This document shows positions 54,987-63,616 of a DNA stretch of 64,000 nucleotides, piece by piece (position 1 is the first letter of the stretch; each line of letters opens with the position of its first letter). The notes beneath the pieces were generated by a model, which was not told where the DNA came from, did not search any database, and saw only the letters and a program-made list of their open reading frames with translations. The translations under genes and the position numbers were made by a program. This stretch comes from Blastococcus aggregatus (GTDB taxonomy: Bacteria; Actinomycetota; Actinomycetes; Mycobacteriales; Geodermatophilaceae), in NCBI RefSeq assembly GCF_900221005.1, contig NZ_OBQI01000006.1, forward strand, positions 1 to 64,000. Direction: 5' to 3'.

Positions 54987-55819
54987 GCGGTGACGGTTCC
55001 GACCCGCCCCGCCCCGGCCTCGACGGGGTGCGCGGCCTCGCGCTGCGCGGGGTGACGGTCCGGCACGGCAGCGTGCCGGCGCTGTCCCGGGTGACCGCGA
55101 CCTTCCCCGCCGGCCAGATCAGCTGCGTCCTGGGCGAGAACGGGTCGGGCAAGTCGACGCTGGTGGCCCTGCTGTCCGGGCTGCGCCGGCACGACGAGGG
55201 CGAGCTGCTGGTGGACGGCACCGCGGTGCGGTTCCGCTCGCCCCGGGCCGCGCGCGCGGCCGGTATCGCGACGGTGTGGGAGGACCTCGCCGTCGCTCCG
55301 CTGCTCTCGGTGTGGCGCAACTTCTTCCTGGGCGCCGAGCCGACCCGGGGTGTGTGGCCGCTGCGCCGGCTGGACCTGGACTCGGCGCGCGCGACCACCG
55401 CGCGGGCCATGGCGCGGGTCGGCGTCCCGGGCGTGGATCCCGACCAGCCCGCCAGCCGCCTCCAGGCCGGGGAGCGGCAGAGCCTCGCGGTGGCCCGGGC
55501 CCTGCACTTCGGCGCTCGGGCGCTCGTCATCGACGAGCCGACGACGCCGATGACCGTGGCCCGGCAGACCCTGTTCGGGCAGACCATCCTCGATGCCCGC
55601 GCGCAGGGGCTCGCGGTCGTGGTCATCACCAACAACCCGCGCTACGCCCACCTCATCGGGGACCGGTTCCTGCTGCTGGCCGGCGGTCAGGTGGCGGGCA
55701 CCCTGACCCGTGAGGACGTCGACGCCGACGGTCTCACCGCGCTCATGGCCGGCGGCGACCAGCTGCGCGTGCTCACCGACGCCCTGACCGCGCTGCATCC
55801 GGAGCTCGGCGACCGCTGA
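54983..55819 (+). CDS. Sugar-type ABC ATPase with degenerate catalytic motifs
   Basis: A 278-residue ATPase related to the one at 28676 (both share [14 protein letters not shown] or [14 protein letters not shown]). Walker A GENGSGKST and Walker B ALVIDEPT are intact. However, the Q-loop Gln is Glu (TVWEDL versus TVYQDL), the signature is LQAGERQS instead of LSGGERQS, the D-loop is DEPTTPMT rather than DEPTSALG, and the H-loop His is Asn (VITNNPRY versus LITHNPHH). It may bind ATP but hydrolyse poorly, or serve a regulatory role. GTG 54983. Confidence 0.82.
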   Translation: MSGDGSDPPRPGLDGVRGLALRGVTVRHGSVPALSRVTATFPAGQISCVLGENGSGKSTLVALLSGLRRHDEGELLVDGTAVRFRSPRAARAAGIATVWEDLAVAPLLSVWRNFFLGAEPTRGVWPLRRLDLDSARATTARAMARVGVPGVDPDQPASRLQAGERQSLAVARALHFGARALVIDEPTTPMTVARQTLFGQTILDARAQGLAVVVITNNPRYAHLIGDRFLLLAGGQVAGTLTREDVDADGLTALMAGGDQLRVLTDALTALHPELGDR

Positions 55820-55829
55820 CGGCGAGCGG

Positions 55830-55864
55830 GTGCCCCCGGGCCCCGGGAAGGGGGCCCGGGGCAC
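55830..55864. terminator. GC-rich hairpin terminator
   Basis: gtgccccc...gggcccggggcac forms a long stem with a small bulge and loop near gggaag, between the ABC ATPase stop and the convergent 47-residue gene. Confidence 0.6.
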
Positions 55865-55866
55865 GC

Positions 55867-56010
55867 TCAGTTGAAGACGCTCACCCCGCCGGGACCGACG
55901 AGCAGCCCGACCACGATCAGGACGATCCCCCACAGCAGCTGACCGCGGACGATCGAGACGATGCCGGCGATCACGAGGATCGCGGCGAGGATCAGCAACA
56001 GGGTCGCCAT
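55867..56010 (-). CDS. Small two-helix membrane protein
   Basis: A 47-residue hydrophobic protein: LLLILAAILVIAGIVSIV, a short RGQ turn, then GIVLIVVGLLVGPGG and VSVFN. Two membrane helices with a GPGG end. Similar small GPGG proteins are widespread in actinobacteria; role unknown. ATG 56010. Confidence 0.65.
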   Translation of the reverse strand: MATLLLILAAILVIAGIVSIVRGQLLWGIVLIVVGLLVGPGGVSVFN

Positions 56011-56150
56011 GTGACGCTCCGTTCGTGCGGGCGCCGTGAGCCGGCACCGTGCACTCACAGTGATGACCTTCACGATCAACTTCGAAACCAGTTGGGGCGA
56101 AAGCCCAGGTCAGCGCGGTATCGCCGGCCCCTAGTAGGTGTTACTCACCG

Positions 56151-56570
56151 TCACGGGACGAGCGACGGGTCGCAGTCCCGGAGCAGCTGCGTGCAGCGAT
56201 CCTGCTCGTCGTGCTCGCCGATCGCGCCTGCGGCCGCGGCCAGCACGGTGACGCAGCGCAGGAAGCCGCGGTTGGGCTCGTGCGACCACGGCACCGGGCC
56301 GAATCCCTTCCAGCCGTTGCGGCGCAGCGCGTCCAGCCCGCGGTGGTAGCCGGTGCGGGCGTAGGCGTAGGCCTCGATGGTGTCGGGGAGCTGCCGCTCG
56401 GTGCGGTTCAGCGCCTCCTCGGCCAGGGCAGCCCACGCGGCACTCACCGTGGGGTGGTGCGCGGCGACCTCGGCGGCCGGCGTGCCGGCGGCCAGCTCGC
56501 CGTCGGCCTCCGGGTTCGCCGGCAGCAGGGTGGGGTCCGGCTCGCCGAGCAGGTTGTGGGAGTGCGTCAT
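56151..56570 (-). CDS. DUF3151 family protein
   Basis: A 139-residue protein: HNLLGEPDPTLLPANPEAD at the start and TGYHRGLDALRRNGWKGFGP then VPWSHEPNRGFLRCVTVLAA, diagnostic of DUF3151. It follows fba with a 2-nt gap, a pairing that recurs in actinobacteria. Function unknown. Confidence 0.88.
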   Translation of the reverse strand: MTHSHNLLGEPDPTLLPANPEADGELAAGTPAAEVAAHHPTVSAAWAALAEEALNRTERQLPDTIEAYAYARTGYHRGLDALRRNGWKGFGPVPWSHEPNRGFLRCVTVLAAAAGAIGEHDEQDRCTQLLRDCDPSLVP

Positions 56571-56572
56571 GG

Positions 56573-57607
56573 TCAGGCGCCCTGCGACTGACCGGCGGAG
56601 AGCAGGTGCTCGCACGCCTCGACGACCCGGGCGGCCATGCCGGCCTCGGCGGCCTTGAGATAGCTGCGCGGGTCGTAGGCCTTCTTGTCGCCGACCTCGC
56701 CGTCGATCTTCAGCACGCCGTCGTACTTGCTGAACATGTGCGCCGCGACCGGCCGGGTGAAGGCGTACTGGGTGTCGGTGTCGACGTTCATCTTCACGAC
56801 GCCGTAGGACAGCGCCTCGCGGATCTCGGACTCCGCGGAGCCGGAGCCACCGTGGAACACCAGGTTGAACGGCTTGGCGCCGTCCCCGAGGCCGAACTCC
56901 TTCGCCACGACGTCCTGACCCTGCTTGAGGATCTCGGGCCGGAGCTTGACGTTGCCCGGCTTGTAGACGCCGTGCACGTTGCCGAAGGTGGCGGCGAGCA
57001 GGTAGACGCCGCGCTCCCCCAGGCCGAGCTTCTGCGCGGTGCGCAGGAAGTCGCCGTCGGCGGTGTAGAGCTTCTCGTTGATCTCGGCGACGACGCCGTC
57101 CTCCTCGCCGCCGACGATGCCGATCTCCAGCTCGAGCACGAGCTTGGCGGCCGCCGACTTCTCCATCAGCTCCTCGGCGATGTCGAGGTTCTCGCCGAGC
57201 TCGATGGCCGAGCCGTCCCACATGTGCGACTGGAACAGCGGCTCCTGGCCGGCGTCCACGCGGTCCTGGGACAGCGCGATCAGCGGGCGGACGTAGCCGT
57301 CGAGCTTGTCCTTGGGGCAGTGGTCGGTGTGCAGCGCGACGTTGACCGGGTACTTCTCGGCGACGACGTGGGCGAACTCGGCCAGCGCCACGGCCCCGGT
57401 GACCATGTCCTTCACCTTGGTGCCCGAACCGAACTCGGCACCGCCGGTGGAGAACTGGATGATCCCGTCGCTGCCGGCGTCGGCGAAGCCACGCAGGGCC
57501 GCGTTGATCGTCTCCGAGGAGGTGCAGTTGATCGCCGGGTAGGCGAACCCGCTCTCCTTGGCCCGACTGATCATGTCGGCGTAGACCTCGGGGGTCGCGA
57601 TGGGCAT
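56573..57607 (-). CDS. fba: Class II fructose-bisphosphate aldolase
   Basis: A 344-residue zinc aldolase of glycolysis/gluconeogenesis. Zinc ligands and signature are in VALHTDHCPKDKLDGYVRP, then ELEIGIVGGEEDGV, GNVHGVYKPGNVKLRPEIL and VFHGGSGSAESEI. The ATG at 57607 (MPIATPEVYADMI) matches actinobacterial starts. Operon with DUF3151. Confidence 0.95.
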   Translation of the reverse strand: MPIATPEVYADMISRAKESGFAYPAINCTSSETINAALRGFADAGSDGIIQFSTGGAEFGSGTKVKDMVTGAVALAEFAHVVAEKYPVNVALHTDHCPKDKLDGYVRPLIALSQDRVDAGQEPLFQSHMWDGSAIELGENLDIAEELMEKSAAAKLVLELEIGIVGGEEDGVVAEINEKLYTADGDFLRTAQKLGLGERGVYLLAATFGNVHGVYKPGNVKLRPEILKQGQDVVAKEFGLGDGAKPFNLVFHGGSGSAESEIREALSYGVVKMNVDTDTQYAFTRPVAAHMFSKYDGVLKIDGEVGDKKAYDPRSYLKAAEAGMAARVVEACEHLLSAGQSQGA

Positions 57608-57666
57608 GCGGGGCACTCCTCGTGTCGACGTCCTGCGCTGCTCCGGCCCAGTATCCCGGCAGGCCG

Positions 57667-58287
57667 CTACTCCGGGGCGTCGGGGCCGACCCGTAACCCG
57701 AGGGTGGTCACGAGAACGACCGCCTGGGTGACGTCGACCTGCGCGCCGGCGAGCTCCGCGTCGCGCGGGTCGAGCGCGCTCAGGTCGCTGCCGCGCAGGT
57801 CGGCGCCGCTCAGGTCGATGCCCGACAGCTCGGCGGCGGAGAGGTCCAGGCCGCGCAGCGTGGCCCCGGCGGCGCGCACCCCGGTGAGGTCGGCCTCGCG
57901 CATCCGGGTGCCGGCGAACGTGGCGCGGGCGAGGTCGGCGCCGGGCAGCAGGACGAACGACCAGTCCCCGCCGTCGACGCGCATCAGGTCGAAGGTGCAC
58001 CGCTGGAACCGGCTGCCGACGACCTTGCACGCGGTGAACTCCGCCTGGAAGAACGCGCAGCCGGTGAACGAGCAGTTCAGGAAGGCGGCGTCGGTGAAGC
58101 GCGTGGCGTTGAACTTGCAGTCGACGAAGGTGCAGTCGGTGAAGACCGCCCCCTCGCCGATCGCCTCGGTGAGGTCGACGCCGGAGAACCGGACGCCGGT
58201 GTGCTCCCGGCCGGAGAGGTCCTCGCCGTACCAGTCCGCGTCGCGGACCTCGGTCGCTGCCGGTCCGGTGTCCGTCGGCTCGGTCAC
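57667..58287 (-). CDS. Pentapeptide-repeat protein
   Basis: A 206-residue protein with A(D/N)LxX-type pentapeptides in two blocks: FTDCTFVDCKFNATRFTDAA and ADLARATFAGTRMREADLTG, then LDLSAAELSGIDLSGADLRG. It should form a right-handed beta-helix of the Qnr/MfpA or HglK type. Whether it binds gyrase is unknown. GTG 58287 lies 3 nt after the flavoprotein stop. Confidence 0.85.
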   Translation of the reverse strand: MTEPTDTGPAATEVRDADWYGEDLSGREHTGVRFSGVDLTEAIGEGAVFTDCTFVDCKFNATRFTDAAFLNCSFTGCAFFQAEFTACKVVGSRFQRCTFDLMRVDGGDWSFVLLPGADLARATFAGTRMREADLTGVRAAGATLRGLDLSAAELSGIDLSGADLRGSDLSALDPRDAELAGAQVDVTQAVVLVTTLGLRVGPDAPE

Positions 58288-58290
58288 GGC

Positions 58291-59649
58291 TCAGCCCGTC
58301 TCGATCCGGCTGGCGACGCGCGCGGCGACGATCACCGGGTCGTAGGTGGGCGAGAGCGGCGGCGCGTAGGACAGGTCGGAGCCGGCCAGCTCCTCGGCCG
58401 TCATCCCGGCCCAGATCGCGGTGGCCAGGACGTCGATCCGCTTGCCGCTGCCCGGCCCGCCGACGATCTGGGCACCCAGCAGCAGCCCGGAGCCGCGCTC
58501 GGTGATGATCTTGACCGCGATCGGCTCGGCGCCGGGGTAGTAGCCCGCCCGCGTGGTCGCCTCGATCGTCTCGGTGCGGTGGTCGAAGCCGGCCTGCTCG
58601 GCCTGCGTGGTGCACAGTCCGGTGCGCGCCACCTCGAGGTCGCCCACCTTGGTCGCCGCCGTCCCGAGCACGCCGGCGAAGCGGGCCGGCCGCCCGCCGA
58701 TCACCGAGCCCGCGACCCGGCCCTGCTTGTTGGCGTGGGTGCCCAGCGCGACGTGGATCGCCTCGCCGGTGATCCGGTGGAAGGTCTGCACGCAGTCACC
58801 GGCCGCGAAGACCTCGGGGTGCGAGCGGCTGCGCTGGGTGTGCGCGACGTCGATGCCCCCGGTGACGCCGATCCCCAGGCCGGCCTCGCGCGCCAGCGTC
58901 GTCTCCGGCCCCATGCCCAGCCCGAGGACGACGAGATCGGCGGCGAAGCTGTTCGTGTCGGTGCGGACCGCGCGGACCCGGCCGTCGGTGCCGACCTCGA
59001 TCTCGCGGACCGGCTGGTTCGGCTGCACGTCGATGCCCATCGAGCACATCGCGGCGCAGATCCGCTCGCCCATGTCGTCGTCCAGCTGGGCCATCGGCAG
59101 CGGATCGGCGAGGACGACGGTGACCGACAGCCCGCGGGCGAGGAGCACCTCGGCCATCTCCAGGCCGATGTAGCCGCCACCGAGGACGACGGCCTTCTTC
59201 GCGCCCGCGGCGATCGCGGCCCGGATGTCGGAGCCGTCGGCCAGCCGGTGCACACCGAAGACGCCCTCGGCGTCCAGGCCGGGAATGGGTGGCCGCGCCG
59301 GGCGGCCGCCGGTGGCGACCACGAGGCTGTCGTAGCCGTAGGTCCGCCCGTCCGAGGCGGACACCTTGCCCGCCTCCAGGTCGATCGCCTCGGCGCGGAC
59401 GTGGGTGTGCACGGTGATGCCGTCGGCCTCGAACCGCTCCGGGGTGCGGGCGATGAGGGCGTCGCGGTCGGAGACCTGGCCGCCGATCCAGTACGGGATG
59501 CCGCAGGCGGAGTAGGAGACGTCCGGCCCCTGCTCGAGGACCACGACCTCGAGGTCCGCCGTGGGCCGCAGGCGGCGCGCCTGGGCCGCCGCGGACATCC
59601 CGGCGGCGTCCCCGCCGATGACGACCAACCGATCGGTGCTCACCGCCAC
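58291..59649 (-). CDS. FAD-dependent pyridine nucleotide-disulfide oxidoreductase (CoA-disulfide-reductase-like)
   Basis: A 452-residue flavoprotein. FAD motif VVIGGDAAGMSAAAQARR, the redox Cys in VSYSACGIPYWIGG as in CoA disulfide reductases and NADH oxidases, NAD motif VVLGGGYIGLEMAEVLLARG, and VFAAGDCVQTFHRITGEAIH near the C-terminal dimer domain. No rhodanese domain is fused. GTG 59649 or 59643. Confidence 0.83.
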   Translation of the reverse strand: MAVSTDRLVVIGGDAAGMSAAAQARRLRPTADLEVVVLEQGPDVSYSACGIPYWIGGQVSDRDALIARTPERFEADGITVHTHVRAEAIDLEAGKVSASDGRTYGYDSLVVATGGRPARPPIPGLDAEGVFGVHRLADGSDIRAAIAAGAKKAVVLGGGYIGLEMAEVLLARGLSVTVVLADPLPMAQLDDDMGERICAAMCSMGIDVQPNQPVREIEVGTDGRVRAVRTDTNSFAADLVVLGLGMGPETTLAREAGLGIGVTGGIDVAHTQRSRSHPEVFAAGDCVQTFHRITGEAIHVALGTHANKQGRVAGSVIGGRPARFAGVLGTAATKVGDLEVARTGLCTTQAEQAGFDHRTETIEATTRAGYYPGAEPIAVKIITERGSGLLLGAQIVGGPGSGKRIDVLATAIWAGMTAEELAGSDLSYAPPLSPTYDPVIVAARVASRIETG

Positions 59650-59766
59650 AGCGTGTCACCCCGCGCCGACACCGGCTGCGCCACCGGAGCCGGCGTGCAG
59701 CAGTCGAGCCGCGGCGCACGGCGGCTCTCGCACGACACGGTGGCTCCCGCACCGACAGCGCCGAGG

Positions 59767-61197
59767 TCAGCGGCCGGTCAGCTCCGCCACCGCCGGGAGG
59801 TCGCGGACGGACGCGCGGCGGAAGACCTTGCCCGGGTTGAGCAGGCCCATCGGGTCCAGGGCGTCCTTGATCGCGCGGTGCACGTCCAGCGCCACGGGGC
59901 CGATCTCGCGCTCGAGCCAGTCGACCTTGATCGCGCCCACCCCGTGCTCGCCGGTGATGGTGCCCCCGAGCGACAGCCCCAGCTCGCAGATGTCGTCGAA
60001 GGCGGCGTAGGCCCGCTCGCGCTGGCCGGCGTCGGCGGGGTCGAAGCAGACGGTCGGGTGCATGTTGCCGTCGCCGGCGTGCCCGACGACGCCGATGGTG
60101 AGCCCGCGGGCCGCGGCGACCGCGTCACAGCCGTCGAGGAACGCCGCGATGCGCGAACGCGGCACCGCGACGTCGTCGATGAGCGTGGTGCCCAGCAGCT
60201 CCAGCGCCGGCAGCGCCATCCGCCGCGCCTGGAGCAGCAGGTCGCCCTCGGCCGGATCGTCGGTGGTGTGCACGAACTCCGCGCCGGCCTCCCGGCACAG
60301 CTGGGCGAGCGCCTCGATCTCCTCGACGGCGACGGTGCCTCCCGAGTCCGACTGCGCCACCAGCAGCGCGTGGGCGGAGCGGTCGAGGTCGGCCTTGAGC
60401 AGGGCGTCGACGGCGCAGATGCAGGTGTTGTCCATGACCTCGAGCAGGCTGGGCACCAGGCCGCTGGTCACGACGCGCTCGACGACCTGGCCGGTCTGCG
60501 CCGTCGTCGCGAACGAGGCGGCGAGGGTGACCGGGCGCTTCGGTGCCGGGCGCAGGGCGAGCGTCGCCTCGGTGATGACGCCGAGCGTCCCCTCCGAGCC
60601 CACGAACAGCCGCGGCAGGTCGTAGCCGGCCACGCCCTTGACCGTGCGCCGCCCGGTGCGCAGCACGCGCCCGTCCGCGAGCACGACCTCCAGGGCCATC
60701 ACGTAGTCGGTCGTGACGCCGTACTTCACGCAGCACAGGCCACCGGAGTTGGTGGAGAGGTTGCCGCCGATCGTGCACCAGTCGTAGCTGGAAGGGTCCG
60801 GGGGATAGAACAGGCCGTACCCGGCGACGGCGTCGCGCAGGTGCTTGTTCACGACGCCCGGCTGCACGACGGCGAGCCGGTCGGCCGGCGAGACCTCGAG
60901 GACCGCGTCCATCCGGGTCATGACCAGCGTGATCGCGCCGTCCACGGCGTTGCTGGAACCGGCCAGCCCCGAACCGGCGCCGCGCGGCACGACCGGGACC
61001 CCGTGCCGCGTCGCCACCTGCATGACCGCGACGACGTCCTCGGTGGTGCGAGGCAGGACGACGGCCGCGGGGGTGCCGGCGGGAGCGAGCATCGCCTGGT
61101 CGCGGGCGTAGCCGGCGGTGACGTCGGGATCGGTGAGCACGCTGTCCGCACCGAGCGCTGCCCGCAGTTCGGTCACCCACGAAGTGGTCACCGTCAC
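59767..61197 (-). CDS. FAD-binding oxidase, GlcD/D-lactate dehydrogenase type
   Basis: A 476-residue VAO-family flavoenzyme. PP-loop VPVVPRGAGSGLAGSSNAVD, DWCTIGGNLSTNSGGLCCVK, VGSEGTLGVITEATL, and C-terminal GHAGDGNMHPTV and TGEHGVGAIKVDWLE supply FAD and metal/substrate residues. It oxidises a 2-hydroxyacid such as D-lactate or glycolate. No GlcE/GlcF partners are adjacent, so it is likely a stand-alone dehydrogenase. GTG 61197. Confidence 0.87.
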   Translation of the reverse strand: MTVTTSWVTELRAALGADSVLTDPDVTAGYARDQAMLAPAGTPAAVVLPRTTEDVVAVMQVATRHGVPVVPRGAGSGLAGSSNAVDGAITLVMTRMDAVLEVSPADRLAVVQPGVVNKHLRDAVAGYGLFYPPDPSSYDWCTIGGNLSTNSGGLCCVKYGVTTDYVMALEVVLADGRVLRTGRRTVKGVAGYDLPRLFVGSEGTLGVITEATLALRPAPKRPVTLAASFATTAQTGQVVERVVTSGLVPSLLEVMDNTCICAVDALLKADLDRSAHALLVAQSDSGGTVAVEEIEALAQLCREAGAEFVHTTDDPAEGDLLLQARRMALPALELLGTTLIDDVAVPRSRIAAFLDGCDAVAAARGLTIGVVGHAGDGNMHPTVCFDPADAGQRERAYAAFDDICELGLSLGGTITGEHGVGAIKVDWLEREIGPVALDVHRAIKDALDPMGLLNPGKVFRRASVRDLPAVAELTGR

Positions 61198-61222
61198 ACC
61201 GTAGGCCCAGGGGCCGACGAGG

Positions 61223-61777
61223 TCAGGCGAGGCCGAGGTCCGAGAGCTCGTAGGCGGCGCGGTACTCGAAGCCCGCCGCCTCGACCGCCGCGCGTGCCCC
61301 GCGATCGACGATCACCGCGACGCCGATGACCTCCGCGCCGGCCTCCTGCAGGGCCTGGGCCGCGGTCAGCGGGCTGCCGCCGGTGGTCGAGACGTCCTCG
61401 ACGACCAGGACGGTGCGGCCCTCGACGTCCGGGCCCTCGATCCGCCGCTGCAGGCCGTGCGCCTTGCCCTCCTTGCGGACGACGCAGGCGTCGAGGAAGC
61501 CCTCGCCCGCGGACGCGGCGTGCAGCATCGCGGTCGCCACCGGGTCCGCGCCCAGGGTCAGCCCGCCGACGACGTCGTAGCGCAGGTCGCCGGTGAGCTG
61601 CCGCATGACGCGACCGACCAGCGGCGCGCCCTCGTGGTGCAGCGTGAGCCGGCGCATGTCGATGTACCAGTCGGCCTCGCGCCCCGAGGAGAGCGTCACC
61701 TTCCCGTGCACCACCGCGAGGTCGACGATGAGCTCGAGCAGGCGGTCACGGTCGGGGAGCACGCGGGCAGCCGTCAT
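61223..61777 (-). CDS. pyrE: Orotate phosphoribosyltransferase
   Basis: A 184-residue type I phosphoribosyltransferase of pyrimidine synthesis. It has KVTLSSGREADWYIDMRRLT, VVGGLTLGADPVATAML, VVRKEGKAHG and the PRPP loop TVLVVEDVSTTGGSPLTA. ATG 61777 gives MTAARVLPDRD. The only pyrimidine gene in the window. Confidence 0.92.
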   Translation of the reverse strand: MTAARVLPDRDRLLELIVDLAVVHGKVTLSSGREADWYIDMRRLTLHHEGAPLVGRVMRQLTGDLRYDVVGGLTLGADPVATAMLHAASAGEGFLDACVVRKEGKAHGLQRRIEGPDVEGRTVLVVEDVSTTGGSPLTAAQALQEAGAEVIGVAVIVDRGARAAVEAAGFEYRAAYELSDLGLA

Positions 61778-61910
61778 GCGGACGACCCTAGCCACGGCCA
61801 GGAACCGGCGGCGGGGTCACCGGGTCCAGCCGTCCGGCGGGCCCTTCAGCCGCGACACGACGCGGCTGAACGGCCGGTGACGCGGCTGGACATCCGCCGA
61901 GGGCGAGCGC

Positions 61911-63506
61911 TCAGCCGGCGATGACCTCGACCGAGTGCCAGCCGCTGGAGCCGGCCGGGAAGGGCGACGCGCGCTGCTCGGTCTGGACCTCGCCGTCGGT
62001 GCTCGTGGCCCGGACGGTCAGCACGTGCCGACCCGGCGAGAAGTCGTAGGGCAGCACCCACTGGCGCCAGACGTCCGCGTCGATCGCCGGGGACAGCCGG
62101 GCCTCCGCCCAGTCCTCGTCGTCCACGCGGACCTCGACCCGCGCGATGCCGCGGGTCTGCGCCCAGGCGACGCCGGCGATCGCGCGCCGGCCGGCCGGGA
62201 ACTCGCGCAGCATCTCCGGGGTGTCGATGCGGGAAGCGATCTTGATCGGCCCCTCGACCGCCCAGTCCCGCTCGATCCAGAAGGCGTCGACGGCGTCGAA
62301 CGTCGTCGCCTCGATGCGGGTGAGCCACTTGCAGGCCGAGACGTAGCCGTAGAGCCCGGGGATGATCATCCGCACCGGGAAGCCGTGGACGACCGGCAGC
62401 GGCTCGCCGTTCATCCCGAAGGCCAGCATCGCGTCCTCGACCTCGAGCGCGCTGCGGGTCGGGGCGCCGATCGTCATGCCGTCCTCGGACCGGCACAGCA
62501 GCTGGTCGCTGCCGGGGCGGATGCCGTTCTCCCGCAGCACGGCCGCCAGGGGGACGCCGAGCCAGCGCGCGCTGCCCGCGAGCGCGCCACCGACCTCGTT
62601 GGAGACGCAGGTGAGCGTGATGTCCCGCTCGATCACGTCGGGCCGCCCGAGCAGGTCGGCCAGGGTGTAGCTGCGCGGGGAGTCGAACATGCCGGCCAGC
62701 TCGAGCCGGTAGTCGGCCGGCCGGATCCGCGGCGCGATCAGCGCGGTGTCGATCCGGTAGAACGCGCCGTTGCGGGTCACCAGCGGGGTCAGGCCGTCCA
62801 CCTCGGCGGCGAGGTCGGCGCCCGGCGGCAGCGCGGCCGCCGGCGAGGACGGCACCGGCAACCGGACACCGTCGCGGAGGCTGGTGACCTCGGTCCGGCG
62901 CTGGAGAAGTCGGCCACCGCCGCCGGTGACGGCGGCGGCGCCGAGGGCGACCGCACCGGTGACGACGAACCGGCGGCGGTCCAGGCCGCCGGCCGCGCGG
63001 TCGCCGGCGGCGGGCACCGTCCGCAGCCGGTCGCCGAGCGGCGCGAGCAGGGCCAGGAGCGCGACGACCCCGGCCGCGGTGGCGGCCAGCGAGGGCAGCG
63101 CGTCCGGCCACTCCCCCGCGGGGCGGGTCACCGCCGCCAGGACGCCGACGGCGCCGAAGAGCAGCACGCCCAGGACGCCGAGCCGGCGGTTCCGCAGCCC
63201 GACCAGGCCGACGAGCACCGCGTAGGCCGCGACCACCAGCAGGGTGCCGACGACGAGGGCGACCTTGTCGTCCTCCCCGAACGTCCGGATCGCGAATGCC
63301 TTGACCGACTCGGGGACCCGCGCGATGGCGGCGTCGCCGACGGCGATGACCGGCGACGACGCCGGACCGACGAGGCCGGCGACGAGTTCGGCCACCCCCA
63401 GGGCGACCGCCGCCGCGAGCAGCCCGGCCAGCGCGGCCAGCGGCCAGGGCCGGCGGTGGCGGTCGACGGGGGCGACGGGGTCCGGGGCGGGCAGCGTCGT
63501 CGTCAC
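61911..63506 (-). CDS. Membrane-anchored sulfite-oxidase-like molybdoprotein
   Basis: A 531-residue protein. The N-terminal 190 residues form several membrane helices (PLAALAGLLAAAVALGVAEL, VALVVGTLLVVAAYAVLVGL, LGVLLFGAVGVLAAVT). The C-terminal half is an oxidoreductase molybdopterin domain: RDITLTCVSNEVGGALAGS with the Mo-ligand Cys, AWAQTRGIARVEVRVDDEDW in the Mo-cofactor dimerisation domain, and a VRMIIPGLYGYVSACKWLTR block. It probably faces outside and oxidises a small substrate such as sulfite or methionine sulfoxide. GTG 63506. Confidence 0.85.
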   Translation of the reverse strand: MTTTLPAPDPVAPVDRHRRPWPLAALAGLLAAAVALGVAELVAGLVGPASSPVIAVGDAAIARVPESVKAFAIRTFGEDDKVALVVGTLLVVAAYAVLVGLVGLRNRRLGVLGVLLFGAVGVLAAVTRPAGEWPDALPSLAATAAGVVALLALLAPLGDRLRTVPAAGDRAAGGLDRRRFVVTGAVALGAAAVTGGGGRLLQRRTEVTSLRDGVRLPVPSSPAAALPPGADLAAEVDGLTPLVTRNGAFYRIDTALIAPRIRPADYRLELAGMFDSPRSYTLADLLGRPDVIERDITLTCVSNEVGGALAGSARWLGVPLAAVLRENGIRPGSDQLLCRSEDGMTIGAPTRSALEVEDAMLAFGMNGEPLPVVHGFPVRMIIPGLYGYVSACKWLTRIEATTFDAVDAFWIERDWAVEGPIKIASRIDTPEMLREFPAGRRAIAGVAWAQTRGIARVEVRVDDEDWAEARLSPAIDADVWRQWVLPYDFSPGRHVLTVRATSTDGEVQTEQRASPFPAGSSGWHSVEVIAG

Positions 63507-63616
63507 GCCCAGTCTTCGTGCGCCGGGCCGATCGGGATGCATGCGGCGCATCATCGTCGGGTGCCCGACCGGGTGATCTCCCCGATCGGCGTCGCTCCGT
63601 CTGCCACGCTGGGGGC

